A stretch of 64,000 nucleotides of DNA, taken from assembly GCA_963750995.1 (NCBI GenBank), contig CAVVST010000005.1:1302001-1366000 (forward strand), read 5' to 3'. The DNA is from CAVVST01 sp963750995. Lineage in GTDB: Bacteria; Acidobacteriota; Vicinamibacteria; Vicinamibacterales; UBA2999. Of the stretch, positions 47,122-56,953 are shown piece after piece. The notes under the pieces were generated by a model. It had not been told where the DNA came from. It made no database searches and saw nothing but the letters and a program-made list of their open reading frames with translations. How positions within the stretch are numbered: position 1 is the first letter of the stretch; every line of letters starts with the position of its first letter. The translations under genes and the position numbers were made by a program.

Positions 47122-48205
47122 ACGAGGTCCTCATTCCTTGCATTCGCACGAGCGTCCAGGCCTCCAGCCAACCGCGGGACAGCCTGTGGGGCCGCCGGCT
47201 CCGCACGTTCGAGCCACACCTCGCGCCAATACGGGGCCATCCCCCGCGGACACAGGAACGGACGGGCGTAGCGGCCGACGCAGGTGGCTCCCTCGAGTAC
47301 GAGGCACTCGTTCTTGAGCTCGATCAGTTGCCCCGTCTTTTCATTCATGATTCGACGCAATCGCTTGCTTACCCGGAACGACTGACCGCAGTACGGCACC
47401 ATCTCGGGCGAGAAGTTCATACCTCGGTTGGCCAGATTTTCATTCACCGTGTCGAGCACCTCGCGATACGTTTTTACTTTTACAAGCTCTCCGGCGCCGA
47501 CACCGAGGTTCGCGCTGGGCGTGCGCGATTGCGGCGGGAGAGCGCCTTTCCGAAACGGGTACGGCGGGCCCCCCCGCAGTTGCTGTATCGCGTCGTAGAT
47601 CCAGATCAGAAACACTCGGAATCCGATGCCTGACGTGACCAGGGCGTCGTAGACCAGGAAAAACACCGCCGCAACGATCTGTTTGAAGGTGGCGTTCCCG
47701 GAGGTGTAATCCTCGGCGTATGCCGGAAGTCCCACACCGTCTGCGGCGAAGTGGCTACGGGCATCTGTGTCGCCTGGCACGAGTATCTCGGCGGCCCGGG
47801 CGAGTCGGTTTCGCCTGGCTGGCGTGTTCCCCGTTGGATCCGTTCCCGGAGAGCCGGAACCTCGGCGCTGGCGGCAATGTGCATCTCATGGACCGAAGGG
47901 GCTGGGATCCTCTGAAGCCACTCTTCCTTCCAGACGATCAGGCACTCCATCTCGCAGCCCCCGTACACCTGGCCGTCACATCGCAGCTCGTCCAGGAAAA
48001 CGGCGCTCGCCAGTTTTCGCGGATGCGGTCCCCACACGGTGTCGCAGAGTTTGTGCGCTCGCTTGAGAACCTGGAATCGCTTTCCGCAGGAATCAGCCAT
48101 CTGCGGCATGAACGGGAGGCCATCCAGACAGCCCCGTTCGTCGAGCGTCTCCAGAATCTCCGCCTGGCTGCGGACCTGTACCCAGTCGCCGACACGCAGG
48201 TTCAT
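47115..48205 (-). pseudogene. Uncharacterised protein with two copies of a Cys-containing domain, one frameshift
   Basis: ATG 48205 has a GAGAGG ribosome site and overlaps the upstream stop by 4 bases. The first copy reads GDWVQVRSQAEILETLDERG, MPQMADSCGKRFQVLKRAHK, ELRCDGQVYGGCEMECLIVW. After a shift at about 47820 the second follows: GELVKVKTYREVLDTVNENL, FSPEMVPYCGQSFRVSKRLR, LKNECLVLEGATCVGRYARP. Each has a (Y/S)CGxxF(R/Q)VxKR motif and several cysteines, suggesting metal binding. A hydrophobic segment before copy two (IVAAVFFLVYDALV) may be membrane-associated. Repaired length about 363 aa. I know no function; it is embedded in a sugar operon. Confidence 0.6.
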
Positions 48206-48681
48206 ATTCCTCTCACTGTTGCTACATGGCGGGGTCGACCGGCATCGTTCTGCCGCCAGATCACCAGCGCGGCTGCTCCACTGAGCAGGCAGAACAGGGT
48301 GAGCCCGATCTGGACGTGTGACCGTGTGGTGTCTTGAAACGCGTACACCGCCAAGCCGAGACCCACCGACAGGAGTTTCTGCCACTGGTAGGAGTCGTAC
48401 TGCTTGGCGATCTGGCGCCGTGCGGTCCACGTCGCCCGCGCTGCTGCGCCAAATGGCAGCAACTTGCGGCATACCACCGGAACCATGCGAAGCGACGCGA
48501 GAACACCGACGAAGAAGGGAATCAGAGTCCACGGGGAAGAATCCCGCCCGGCCAGAGTCGTCCAGGCGGGCACCAGCGCATAGCCGATGGCGATGCGGGT
48601 CACGAGAGCCCACGGCGGCTCGTCAGCCCTGACGATAATCCGCTCGACAGTCCCCATCTCCGCTGCTTCAGCACGCGACAT
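48202..48681 (-). CDS. Small integral membrane protein, unknown family
   Basis: 159 aa from ATG 48681 (MSRAEAAEMGTVERIIVRAD). Hydrophobic segments near residues 25-60 and 105-145 (PWALVTRIAIGYALVPAWTT, TLIPFFVGVLASLRMVPVVC, LLSVGLGLAVYAFQDTTRSH, IGLTLFCLLSGAAALVIW) suggest four TM helices. The 4-base overlap with the duplicated-domain gene indicates the two products work together. No family recognised. Confidence 0.6.
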   Translation of the reverse strand: MSRAEAAEMGTVERIIVRADEPPWALVTRIAIGYALVPAWTTLAGRDSSPWTLIPFFVGVLASLRMVPVVCRKLLPFGAAARATWTARRQIAKQYDSYQWQKLLSVGLGLAVYAFQDTTRSHVQIGLTLFCLLSGAAALVIWRQNDAGRPRHVATVRGI

Positions 48682-48688
48682 GACCCAT

Positions 48689-50308
48689 TCACCTGCCAAC
48701 GACACCCGCCGGCTCGGCCGGCGGGTCGTCGTGCGCTGGCACACGGCCGGATCGCGACCGGCTGAGCACCGCCATGACCAAATCCACGTAGTAAGTCTTC
48801 CGCTCGAAGATCGTCAGCAGCAGCCACGCGTAAACCGCGAACAACACGCCAGCTTGTACCGTCAATCCCATCAGCGGCGGGAGGGCGCCCTGAAGCGCCG
48901 CTTTGACACCGAGGGTGCAGCCGGCAGCGCCCAGCCCCGCACACAACGGTCGTCGAATCGCGTCCCAGAGAGTGCGCGCCGGAATCCCGGTTGCCGAGCC
49001 GCACCAGATGACGACGGGCACCGCCAGAAGCACGACGCCCGCGGAATATCCCATCGCGACGCCGACGGGACCGTAAGGAAGGCCCAGCACGATCCCGGAG
49101 ATGACGAACGGTGGCACCAGCAGTGTCGTGCCGATACTCACCCGGTTTCGAGCGGTCGATGCGAGAAACCACGCGTACGGGTACATCAACGCGAAGGCGA
49201 GGGTCGTCGGCGCCAATGCCCTGAGAATGGCGCTCGACTCATTCCACTGCGGTCCGAGCACCACCGCGACGATCTCCGGCGCCGACACCGCTGTCAGGAA
49301 TGTCACCGGAATTGTCGCCGACACGATCAAGGTATAGCAGTCCACAAACGCGCGGCGCAGCTTGTCCGGATCCTGCTGGAGCCGTGACAACGCAGATATG
49401 GCGACGGTGCCGATCGACGTCATGAGCTCCGTCGGAAGGCTGACGATCTGGTAGGCCCTTCCGTACAGCCCCAACGGCACAGCGCCAAAATAGCGTCCGA
49501 GGAGGACCTTCTCGAGATTGTAGGAAGCGTACGACGCGACACCGACGAACGTCCAGGTTCCGCCGAGATGGAACATCGACCGCAGGCCCTGACGGCGACG
49601 CGGCAGCCCTGGCCGCCATGGCACGGCGATCCAAAGACTGACAAGGTTGACAGCCGGCAGGCTGACAGCCATACCGACCAGCGCCCAGTAGCCATACCCG
49701 GAAAGCGCCATGACGACGCCAACGACCGTGCTGATCAGCACCGACGCGATCTCAACGACGGCAAGTGCCGTAAAGCGGAGATTCCTCTGGAGCAGCGCCT
49801 GATGCTGTACGCACAACCCGTTCAGGATGAACGCGACGGACGAAACCATGGCCACGCCGTTCAGGCGAGGCTCGCCGTAGAACGTGGCAAGAATGGGGGC
49901 GACGCCGATCAGCACGGCGGCCAGAATCAGACCAAGGGCGCCATTGATCCAGAACAGCGTCGAGGTCTGGTCATGAGTGATCGTCTCGCGCTGCACCGTT
50001 GCCAGCCCGAGCCCCCCGTCCTTGATGAGGCTGACGAACCCCGTCACGACGATCACCATTCCTTGGATGCCAAAGTCTTCAGGCGTCAAGAGGCGAGCGA
50101 GAATCATCATCGAGGCGATGCGAATCCCAGACTTGAGAGCGTGCGCCGCCAATGTGACCGCACCGCCGCGCGCCGTCTTGGCCCGAAGTCCTTCCTCGAC
50201 CGTTTCACGCGCAAGCACGCGGGACGCGGGAGCCTGCTGCGGCCTTCGGACTCCCGTCGTTACCCCAGGCGAGACGTGCGAGGTCGCTGCCACATCAGAC
50301 CAGGGCAT
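48689..50308 (-). CDS. Polysaccharide flippase (WzxC-like, MOP superfamily)
   Basis: 539 aa from ATG 50308. After a hydrophilic N-terminus, LAAHALKSGIRIASMMILAR and LLTPEDFGIQGMVIVVTGFV, FVSLIKDGGLGLATVQRETI give the WzxC/colanic-acid exporter signature; about 12-14 TM segments follow. Would move the lipid-linked repeat unit to the periplasm for the Wzy-like polymerase at 17 kb. Start overlaps the rfbC stop by 14 bases. Confidence 0.9.
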   Translation of the reverse strand: MPWSDVAATSHVSPGVTTGVRRPQQAPASRVLARETVEEGLRAKTARGGAVTLAAHALKSGIRIASMMILARLLTPEDFGIQGMVIVVTGFVSLIKDGGLGLATVQRETITHDQTSTLFWINGALGLILAAVLIGVAPILATFYGEPRLNGVAMVSSVAFILNGLCVQHQALLQRNLRFTALAVVEIASVLISTVVGVVMALSGYGYWALVGMAVSLPAVNLVSLWIAVPWRPGLPRRRQGLRSMFHLGGTWTFVGVASYASYNLEKVLLGRYFGAVPLGLYGRAYQIVSLPTELMTSIGTVAISALSRLQQDPDKLRRAFVDCYTLIVSATIPVTFLTAVSAPEIVAVVLGPQWNESSAILRALAPTTLAFALMYPYAWFLASTARNRVSIGTTLLVPPFVISGIVLGLPYGPVGVAMGYSAGVVLLAVPVVIWCGSATGIPARTLWDAIRRPLCAGLGAAGCTLGVKAALQGALPPLMGLTVQAGVLFAVYAWLLLTIFERKTYYVDLVMAVLSRSRSGRVPAHDDPPAEPAGVVGR

Positions 50309-50846
50309 TAGCGTCGCGGTCTTCGAAATCGGGCCAGCTACGATCAGGATCCGAAATCACCGCAATGGGAAGCGGCCAGACGATGCCGAATGCCGGATCG
50401 TTGAAACGAATGCCCTTCGCCGCACTTGCCACATAGGGCGTGGAAGTCAGGTAGGACATCTCAGTTCCATCCACCAGAGTCTGATACCCATGCGCGAAAC
50501 CCTCGGGGACATACAGCATTGTGCCGCTGTCTGCCCGAAGCTCGGCTCCGATCCAGTGACCCCTGGTCGGAGAGTCGCGACGCACATCAACGATCACGTC
50601 GTAGATTGCACCGCGAGTGCATCGCACGAACTTGGCCTCCTGATGAGGCGCCTGCTGATAATGAAGGCCGCGGAGTGTCCCCTTCGCGTGGCTGAAGCCG
50701 ACGTTCAGCTGGATCATGTTGCCGTTCAGACCATGGGCCAGGAACTCGTCGCGGCAGAACGCGCGAGCGAAATAGCCACGGTGATCCTCAATACTCTTAA
50801 GACGAACGAGAAATGCGCCTTTGAGCTTGGTCTCGGTGAACTCCAT
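50295..50846 (-). CDS. rfbC: dTDP-4-dehydrorhamnose 3,5-epimerase family protein
   Basis: 183-aa cupin. Catalytic-type His in GTLRGLHYQQAPHQEAKFVR and Tyr in DGTEMSYLTSTPYVASAAKG, with FRCT-like RCTRGAIYDVIVDVRRDSPT. RmlC-type enzymes epimerise C3 and C5 of 4-keto-6-deoxy sugars. No rmlA, rmlB or rmlD is visible here, so the substrate may be a CDP-4-keto-sugar built from rfbF instead. Frame intact. Confidence 0.9.
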   Translation of the reverse strand: MEFTETKLKGAFLVRLKSIEDHRGYFARAFCRDEFLAHGLNGNMIQLNVGFSHAKGTLRGLHYQQAPHQEAKFVRCTRGAIYDVIVDVRRDSPTRGHWIGAELRADSGTMLYVPEGFAHGYQTLVDGTEMSYLTSTPYVASAAKGIRFNDPAFGIVWPLPIAVISDPDRSWPDFEDRDANALV

Positions 50847-50852
50847 TGCGAG

Positions 50853-52185
50853 TTACAGCCCGATCCCCTCGTATAACGGAGCGCCGCTCTTGTCGAACGC
50901 TCGGCGGCCGTCGACGAACACCACGTGCCGCTGGCGTCCGTTCAGACGTGCTGGGACGTCGACAAATTGCTCCCAGGGCGTGACGATGATCACCGCGTCG
51001 ACTTCCGCGAGTGCCGCGTCGATCGACTGGTCGTGACCGAGATTTCCGGTGCTGGAAAAGCCTTCTGCGCCTCTGCCATCGCTACCGGATCGTACGCGCC
51101 GACGACCGCGCCCTGGTCGAGCAGCTCCCGCATGATCGGAAAGGCCGGACTCTCGCGCACGTCGTTCGTCCCGGGCTTGAAGGCGAGGCCCAGCACGCTC
51201 ACCCGCTTGCCGCGGAGATCCGGCCAATGCTTCTTGAGCAGCTCCACCGTACGCCTCGGGCTGGTCGCGATTGAGCTGGATCACCGCCTCGAGCAGCGGC
51301 ATCGGGTTGCCTGCGGACCGCCCATGCGCGATCAGCGCGCTGACGTCCTTGGGCAGACAGCTCCCGCCGAAGCCGCATCCTGCGGCGAGAAACGCTGTGA
51401 TCGGCGGAAGCCCGTCGGCCCTGCGGCCCCGGAAATACTGACTGAGGTGCACCCCCCGCATGACATCAACGGTGTCAATGTCGCCGAGCGCGGCGCCAAG
51501 GTTCGCGATCTCATTCGAAAACGAGACCAGTGTGGCCAGCAACGCATTGCTCGCGTACTTGATCATCTCCGCCGTACGCGTGTTGGTACGCAGCCTCGGC
51601 ACTTCGGCGTACATCTCGTAGAGACGATCGAGCGTTTCAATGGTCCGCGCGTCGATCCCGCCCAGGACGAGACGGTCCGGGAACATGAAGTCGTGTACGG
51701 CTTCGCCTTCGGAGAGAAACTCCGGGTTCATGGCGACGCCGAAGTCCACGCCGGCCTGTTTGCCGGACGCCTCCTCGAGCGCGGGAAGCACGACGCGATC
51801 GGTGGTGCCAGGGACCACCGTACTCTTGACCACCACGACGTGGTAGGACTGCTTCGACTTGAGCGCGGCGCCAATTTGTCGTGTGGCACGAAGAACGGCC
51901 GTGAGGTCGATACTCTGGCCGTCGAAAGGCGTCCCCACGGCGATCAGCGTGAGATCGGAATCAAGCACGGATTGCGGAAGATCCGTCGATGCGGAGAGCG
52001 TACGCCCGACGTTCCTGCGCAGCAGGTCATCGAGATCTCTCTCGAAGATCCGGCGCCTCGGCGCGATTGAGGGCAGTGACGCGATCCGGATCGATGTCGA
52101 CGCAACGGACCTGATGCCCCTTCTCTGCCAGGCAAGCTCCCGTAACCAGCCCGACGTAGCCGGTTCCAACGATGGAGACCCTCAT
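50853..52185 (-). pseudogene. ugd: UDP-glucose 6-dehydrogenase, three frameshifts
   Basis: Starts MRVSIVGTGYVGLVTGACLA at 52185 (TGATG with the upstream stop), CVDIDPDRVTALNRAEAP. It shifts near 52050, then IFERDLDDLLRRNVGRTLSA, STVVPGTTDRVVLPALEEAS and the active-site region FLAAGCGFGGSCLPKDVSAL (catalytic Cys present). Two more shifts at about 51250 and 51050 bracket KRVSVLGLAFKPGTNDVRES; the end reads VDAVIIVTPWEQFVDVPARL. Produces UDP-glucuronate for the decarboxylase upstream and epimerase at 61.8 kb. The gene is indispensable to the pathway, favouring sequencing error over decay. Confidence 0.85.
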
Positions 52186-53297
52186 CACGCCTCCGACGCC
52201 TGCCGATTGCCCGAGTACCACACGAACGATCGGCGCAGCCCCTCGTCGATCATGATCTTCGGGTCAAAACCAAGCTCGGTGCGCGCTTTTGTGATGACCG
52301 GACAACGGCGGGTCGGATTGTCAACGAGGTAATCCTTATCTGGACTCTCTCGCAGGACCACGCGACCCGAATATCCGAACAACTCCTTGCCGACGTCCAC
52401 CGCCCGGCTGGCGAGCTCCATCACGGAGATTTCCGGATGTTCGACACCAATGTTATAAGCCTCACCCGCACGGCCATTCACGAGTACCTTGAAGTAGCCC
52501 ATTACCGCGTCCGCAACATAGCAGAAGGTGCGTTTGGCCGACCCGTCCGAGAGGAGGACGATGTCTTGATCCGTAAGAACGTTCCGCGCGAAGTCGGGTA
52601 TTACGCGCCCGTCGGTAATCTTCAGCCCGGGACCGTAGTTGTTGAAAGGCCGAGCGACCTTGATGGGCAGGCCGTGTTGACGAGCAAAATTCACGCAAAG
52701 CGTCTCGCCGTACCGCTTCGATTCGTCGTAGCACGCCCGTGGACCGGTGCAGGACACATAGCCGCGATAGGACTCTGGCGTCGGGATGTTCTCCGGCGTG
52801 GGATCTCCGTAGATCTCACTGCTGGAGAAGAACAGGATCCCTTCGAGGGCCTGCCCTTTCTTCTGCTGGGCCAGGCAGTACTCGAGCAGAAAACGAAGCC
52901 CATTGACGTTCGCATCCATCGTCTCGATCGGATACTTCCGGTAGTAAATCGGCGATGCGATTGACGCCGCATGAATGACGTACTGGACGTCGCCGAGTCC
53001 CTCGGGCAAGGGAGTCGTGATGTCATGCTGCAGAACGTTCAGGTCCGGCCGGGGCTGGAGCGCGGTCAGCCATTTCGGCACACCACGAACAAAACTGTCC
53101 AATACCGTTACCGAGATTGGTGCGGACCTTGGATGCGTCTTGTTCCAGTGAAGCAGGGCCTGCACGAGGTAATACCCGAGGAAGCCCGCACCCCCAGCCA
53201 CCACCAGATGCCGCCCCGCTAGTCGAGCGAACTCAGCCCGCCCGTGTGAAGTAATGTACGCAAGGTCTTCAGTAACAATCGTTTCGTCAGGTGTCAT
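52185..53297 (-). CDS. UDP-glucuronate decarboxylase-like SDR (UDP-xylose synthase)
   Basis: 370 aa from ATG 53297 (MTPDETIVTEDLAYITSHGR). Rossmann motif VVAGGAGFLGYYLVQALLHW, catalytic YDESKRYGETLC (YxxxK) and the UXS-like INDGRVIPDF equivalent KITDGRVIPDFARNV; PFNNYGPGLK also typical. Would make UDP-xylose from UDP-glucuronate produced by the adjacent dehydrogenase. An earlier in-frame start at 53414 adds a 39-residue tail without homology. First gene of the minus-strand operon, with a sigma-54 element upstream. Confidence 0.87.
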   Translation of the reverse strand: MTPDETIVTEDLAYITSHGRAEFARLAGRHLVVAGGAGFLGYYLVQALLHWNKTHPRSAPISVTVLDSFVRGVPKWLTALQPRPDLNVLQHDITTPLPEGLGDVQYVIHAASIASPIYYRKYPIETMDANVNGLRFLLEYCLAQQKKGQALEGILFFSSSEIYGDPTPENIPTPESYRGYVSCTGPRACYDESKRYGETLCVNFARQHGLPIKVARPFNNYGPGLKITDGRVIPDFARNVLTDQDIVLLSDGSAKRTFCYVADAVMGYFKVLVNGRAGEAYNIGVEHPEISVMELASRAVDVGKELFGYSGRVVLRESPDKDYLVDNPTRRCPVITKARTELGFDPKIMIDEGLRRSFVWYSGNRQASEA

Positions 53298-53353
53298 ATT
53301 TACGACGGGTTCCAGAGCCAGGTGCGGCCGGGGTAGACTCGCTGGCGATACGA

Positions 53354-53368
53354 GCAAGTGCGCGGCCA
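53354..53368 (-). promoter_or_regulatory. Sigma-54 promoter element of the UDP-sugar operon
   Basis: Minus-strand TGGCCGCGCACTTGC followed by T, correct spacing, same -24 block (TGGCCG) as the rfbF element. Predicted start about 53342, leader about 45 bases to ATG 53297. Confidence 0.6.
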
Positions 53369-53481
53369 TAGGATTGGATTTGCACTTACCCCGTATCGGA
53401 TTACTTATCAGCAACTTACATAGATTGTCGTATCCACTGCCGGCGCGGCAGACGAGGCAAAGTCCTCGAAATCAGGGATAA

Positions 53482-54195
53482 ATGTCAACGACAACGGCCA
53501 ATCGAGCGGGACAGAACCGCGCAGGCATCAACCCCGGAGGCGTGAATTTGTTCCTCAGGCGGCCGCGCCTGATGCTGATGCTGCTGATCGTTCTCCTGGT
53601 CGCGAGCGGCATCGGGATATCCCCGGTGCGAACCTCGGTCTTGCGCGCTGCGGGTTGGACGCTCGTCGCAGAGGATCCCGTCGGTCCGGCAGACGTAATC
53701 GTCATACCAGCGGCCCAAAGCGACGCCGGCATCCTCGAGGCGGCGGAACTGGTTCAGAGCGGAATCGCAACCCGGGTGGGCGTGTTTGACGACCCGCCGG
53801 GCGAGGCCGACCGTGAGTTCATCCGTCGCGGCATCCCGTTCGAGGACGCGGCCGCGACGTCGATACGTCAGCTGAAGTCGCTGGGAATCGAAGCCGTGGA
53901 GCGGATCCCGAAATCCGTTGCCGGCACCCAGGAGGAGGCCCGCGTGCTGCCCGACTGGTGCCGTCCACGGCAGTTTCGGTCGGTCGTCGTGGTCGGCACG
54001 GCGGATCATTCACGGCGGCTCCGGCGTGTCTTTAACCGGGCCGTAGACGGCCGCGGGATAACAATCAGCGTGCGAGTCGCACGCTATTCAGCTTTCAATC
54101 CCAATCGGTGGTGGCAGACCCGCGACGGCATTCGAACAGGCATCATCGAATTCCAGAAGCTCTTGCTGGACCTCGCGCTTCACCCGGTCTCCTGA
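53482..54195 (+). CDS. DUF218/YdcF-like exported protein
   Basis: 237 aa. One N-terminal TM helix (LMLMLLIVLLVASGIGISPV) then a soluble domain of the YdcF/DUF218 type: EDPVGPADVIVIPAAQSDAG, RRGIPFEDAAATSIRQLKSL, RSVVVVGTADHSRRLRRVF. Such proteins are common beside polysaccharide and peptidoglycan genes; their reaction is not settled. Transcribed away from the UDP-sugar operon. Confidence 0.72.
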   Translation: MSTTTANRAGQNRAGINPGGVNLFLRRPRLMLMLLIVLLVASGIGISPVRTSVLRAAGWTLVAEDPVGPADVIVIPAAQSDAGILEAAELVQSGIATRVGVFDDPPGEADREFIRRGIPFEDAAATSIRQLKSLGIEAVERIPKSVAGTQEEARVLPDWCRPRQFRSVVVVGTADHSRRLRRVFNRAVDGRGITISVRVARYSAFNPNRWWQTRDGIRTGIIEFQKLLLDLALHPVS

Positions 54196-54199
54196 CAGT

Positions 54200-54237
54200 C
54201 CTCAGACCGCCAGGCCGGGAACCGCCTGCGTCTGAGG
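54200..54237. terminator. Bidirectional terminator-like hairpin
   Basis: Outer arms CCTCAGAC and GTCTGAGG are perfect, with an inner CAGGC/GCCTG stem, placed exactly between two convergent genes. No U-run on either side. Confidence 0.5.
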
Positions 54238-56515
54238 TCAGAGGCTCGCCAGCACCTTGCTGGCATCGGCAGCGCCTTCGAAGTCCGACTTCAAACGCAA
54301 CGCCGTTTCGAGCGCGGTCTTGGCACGCCCGGCCTCGCCGCTTCGCGCGTAAGCGAGACCCAGGTGATAGTGAAGCGCCGGGTTTCGCGGGTCGAGCTCG
54401 ACGGCCCGTACGAAGGTCTTGATCGCGAACGGGTAGAGTTCCTTTTTCAGGTAGATCCAGCCGAGGGTGTCAGCCGTCGTCGCCGAATTCGGGGCGGCGC
54501 CATAGGCGGCCTGGGCGTGTTGTAACGCCACATCCAGGTTCCCGCCGGTTTCGGCATAGATCCACGCAAGATTGTTGGCGGCAATGGGCGCCTTCGGTTC
54601 GAGCGCGACCACGCGTTCGAACGCCCGCTTTGCCTCGTCGTCGCGCTTCTGCATCTGGTAGATCAGCCCGACCATGGTCAACGACGCCACGGGCCGTTCC
54701 TCGCGTTCCGCCCGTCGTTCGAACTCGCGCCGCGCGTCGTCAATCCGGTTCTGCCGCAGATAGACCTGACCCAGGTCTGAGGACGCGTCGAGCAGGTTCG
54801 GATCGGCGGCAATCGCCCGAGTCAGGAGAGTCTCCGACTCGGTGAGGTTCGCGCTCGCCAGATAGGCTCCGCCGGCAAGCGCCAGCAGTCCGGCGTGATT
54901 CGGTTCTCGATCCAGCAGCGCGCGGAGGCGGCCAAATGCCTCTTCTTTACGCCCCGCTGTCAAATCGAGGGCGACGATGCCATGCACCGCCTCGAGCTCC
55001 ATCGGATCCAGGTCGAGCGCCCGCCGGAACGACGCCATCGCCGCCGTGTTTTCCCTGCGGGCAAGGTGGAGCAGGCCGACCTGCGCGTGCACCGTCGCGA
55101 CCTCTGGAAGTGCCGCCGCGAGTTGCTTGAGGACCGAGTCTGCTTGAGCGTAGTCGCCGCTGGTAATGAGACTGCGCGCCATCACGAGCCGTGCATCCGT
55201 CCGCCGTGGGTCGGAAGTGATTGCGGCGCCGGTGTACGCAAGCGCGCTGGCCGTGGCGCCGGTCTGCAGATACAACTTGGACAGCTCGACCTGGGCAGCG
55301 GCGGCCCGGGGGTTGACCTTCAGCGCCGCATTGAACGCCTTTTTGGCCTCCTCACGACGGGCCAGGGCAGCCAGCACGCGACCCTTGGCGAACTGGGCGG
55401 AGGCGGACATCGGATCGGCCACCGTGGCCTCCGTGGCACGGGCGAGCGCCTCGTCGAACTGCTTCCGATCGAACAGCATGCTGGCTTTCACCAGCAGCGC
55501 TTCGACGTTGCGCGGCTGCTCTTTGAGAATCGCGTCGATCGCGGCGGTCGCGGCATCCACCCGTCCGGCACCGTAGTCGATGCTGGCGAGGCGGATCTTC
55601 GCGGTCGGCCCGACCGCCTTGTCCGAGACGAGCCCCTGGAGCGTCGTTGTCGCCTCCGGCACGCGCGACGCTGCAATGTAATATTCGGCGAGGGCCAGTC
55701 GCGCGCGGCTCGACCCATCCGCGGCCACCGCCGCGCGGAAATACTGCTCCGCCTTATCGGCATGGCCCGTTGCCTGGTAGAACGCGGCGGCGAAGCGGTT
55801 CACGAGTATGTTGCGCGGCTCCGACTGCAGCGCGACTTGCGCTTCCCGTTCGGCCTCCTCCAGCCTTGAGGTCAGCCAGTAGAACTGCGCGAGCGCCAGT
55901 CGGGTCGGCACCGAGTCAGGCGCTTTTTCGACGGCCTCGCGATACGCGCTCTCCGCCTCCTTGAGACGCCCCGCGGTGAGCTGCAGCGTGGCGAGGTTCG
56001 TGTAAGCTGCCGGCGCGCGTCGGATCCAGACGAATCGCCTCTTCGAGTTGCGCGACGGCGCCATCCAGATCTCGTAGTCCGGCAAGCGCGTTGCCGAATA
56101 CCACCATCGCACGCACCTCGCCCGGGTGGCGCTGGAGGACCGCGTTCGCCCTGTCTTGCGCGTCAGCGTAACGGCCGGCGAGCACGAGCAGATTGGCCGC
56201 CTGGATCTGCGCATAAACGTCTTCCGGCAGCAGGTCGGCGGCGCGAACCGCCTGGTCGAGTGCTCGATTGCCGTCGTTGATCTTGAGGTAGGCCAGCGCC
56301 AGCTTGTAGCGAGCTTCGCCGAAGCGGCCGTCCTGCTCGACGGACTTGCGATACTCGATGATCGCTTCCGCGTACTGCTCACGCCCCATGTAGGCGTCGG
56401 CGGTCGCGAGATACTCGCGTTTCAGCTTCTCTGGATCTCCGCCGCACGCTGCGGTGAGCATCGCGATGGCCACAATGTAGTTGCGCCACTTTGGGCCAGT
56501 TCCGCTGAGAGGCAC
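54238..56515 (-). pseudogene. PrsT-like TPR lipoprotein of exosortase/EPS systems, one frameshift
   Basis: GTG 56515 gives PLSGTGPKWRNYIVAIAM then the lipobox LTAACGG, so a lipoprotein. Many TPR units follow (e.g. YAEAIIEYRKSVEQDGRFGE, AESAYREAVEKAPDSVPTRL, ALNYHLG-like LHYHLGLAYARSGEAGRAKT). The frame breaks at about 56015, after EEAIRLDPTR, and resumes AYTNLATLQLTAGRLKEAES. Repaired length about 758 aa. Closest described family: PEP-CTERM-system TPR lipoprotein PrsT, a presumed periplasmic scaffold. Confidence 0.8.
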
Positions 56516-56953
56516 CGGAGAGGACGTACGGACCTGCGTACGAAGCGCACGGACTGGCTGTAGCACGCACACTGCCGCGGAAGGCTCGAGATGCGCAATT
56601 TCGCGTAGTTCGCGTCAAACAATTGAAACCACAGTGCTTATTGTCTTCGGCGTTCTGGGTTGCGGCCGCGGGAATGGTACCGTCCGCCGAAAGTCACGCT
56701 GACGGCGGACTTCGCTCTGCTTCCGTCTGGATTACGACGAGTGCGGGCTTGGCCCAAGAAAAACCCGGGCGATGCCATCTGGCTCGCGCGGGTTTACGTC
56801 TCTGGTGCGAAACCGACCTCAGAGTGTCTTCGAGCGACGACGACGTCTGAGAGCTGCGAGGCCGGCCGCCTTTACAGGCGGTCACACGGGCCGGAGACTT
56901 CACTCTGCCTCCGAGATAAAAAGGCCTGGTGTGACCTTCTGAGAGGTGGGGCG
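56516..56953. other. 438-base region with hairpins and a repeated 17-mer
   Basis: Contains a minus-strand terminator (entered separately), a perfect hairpin CCGCCT-TTAC-AGGCGG at 56866-56881 flanked by GGCCGG/CCGG, and two copies of ACTTC(G/A)CTCTGC(T/C)TCCG at 56709-56725 and 56897-56913. No gene seen. Being upstream of the TPR gene it may regulate it. Confidence 0.5.
56753..56795 (-). terminator. Rho-independent terminator
   Basis: On the minus strand, arms AAACCCGCGCGA and TCGCCCGGGTTT (one mismatch in 12) followed by TTTTTCTT. It would stop transcripts from the lipoprotein gene ending at 56954. Confidence 0.65.
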
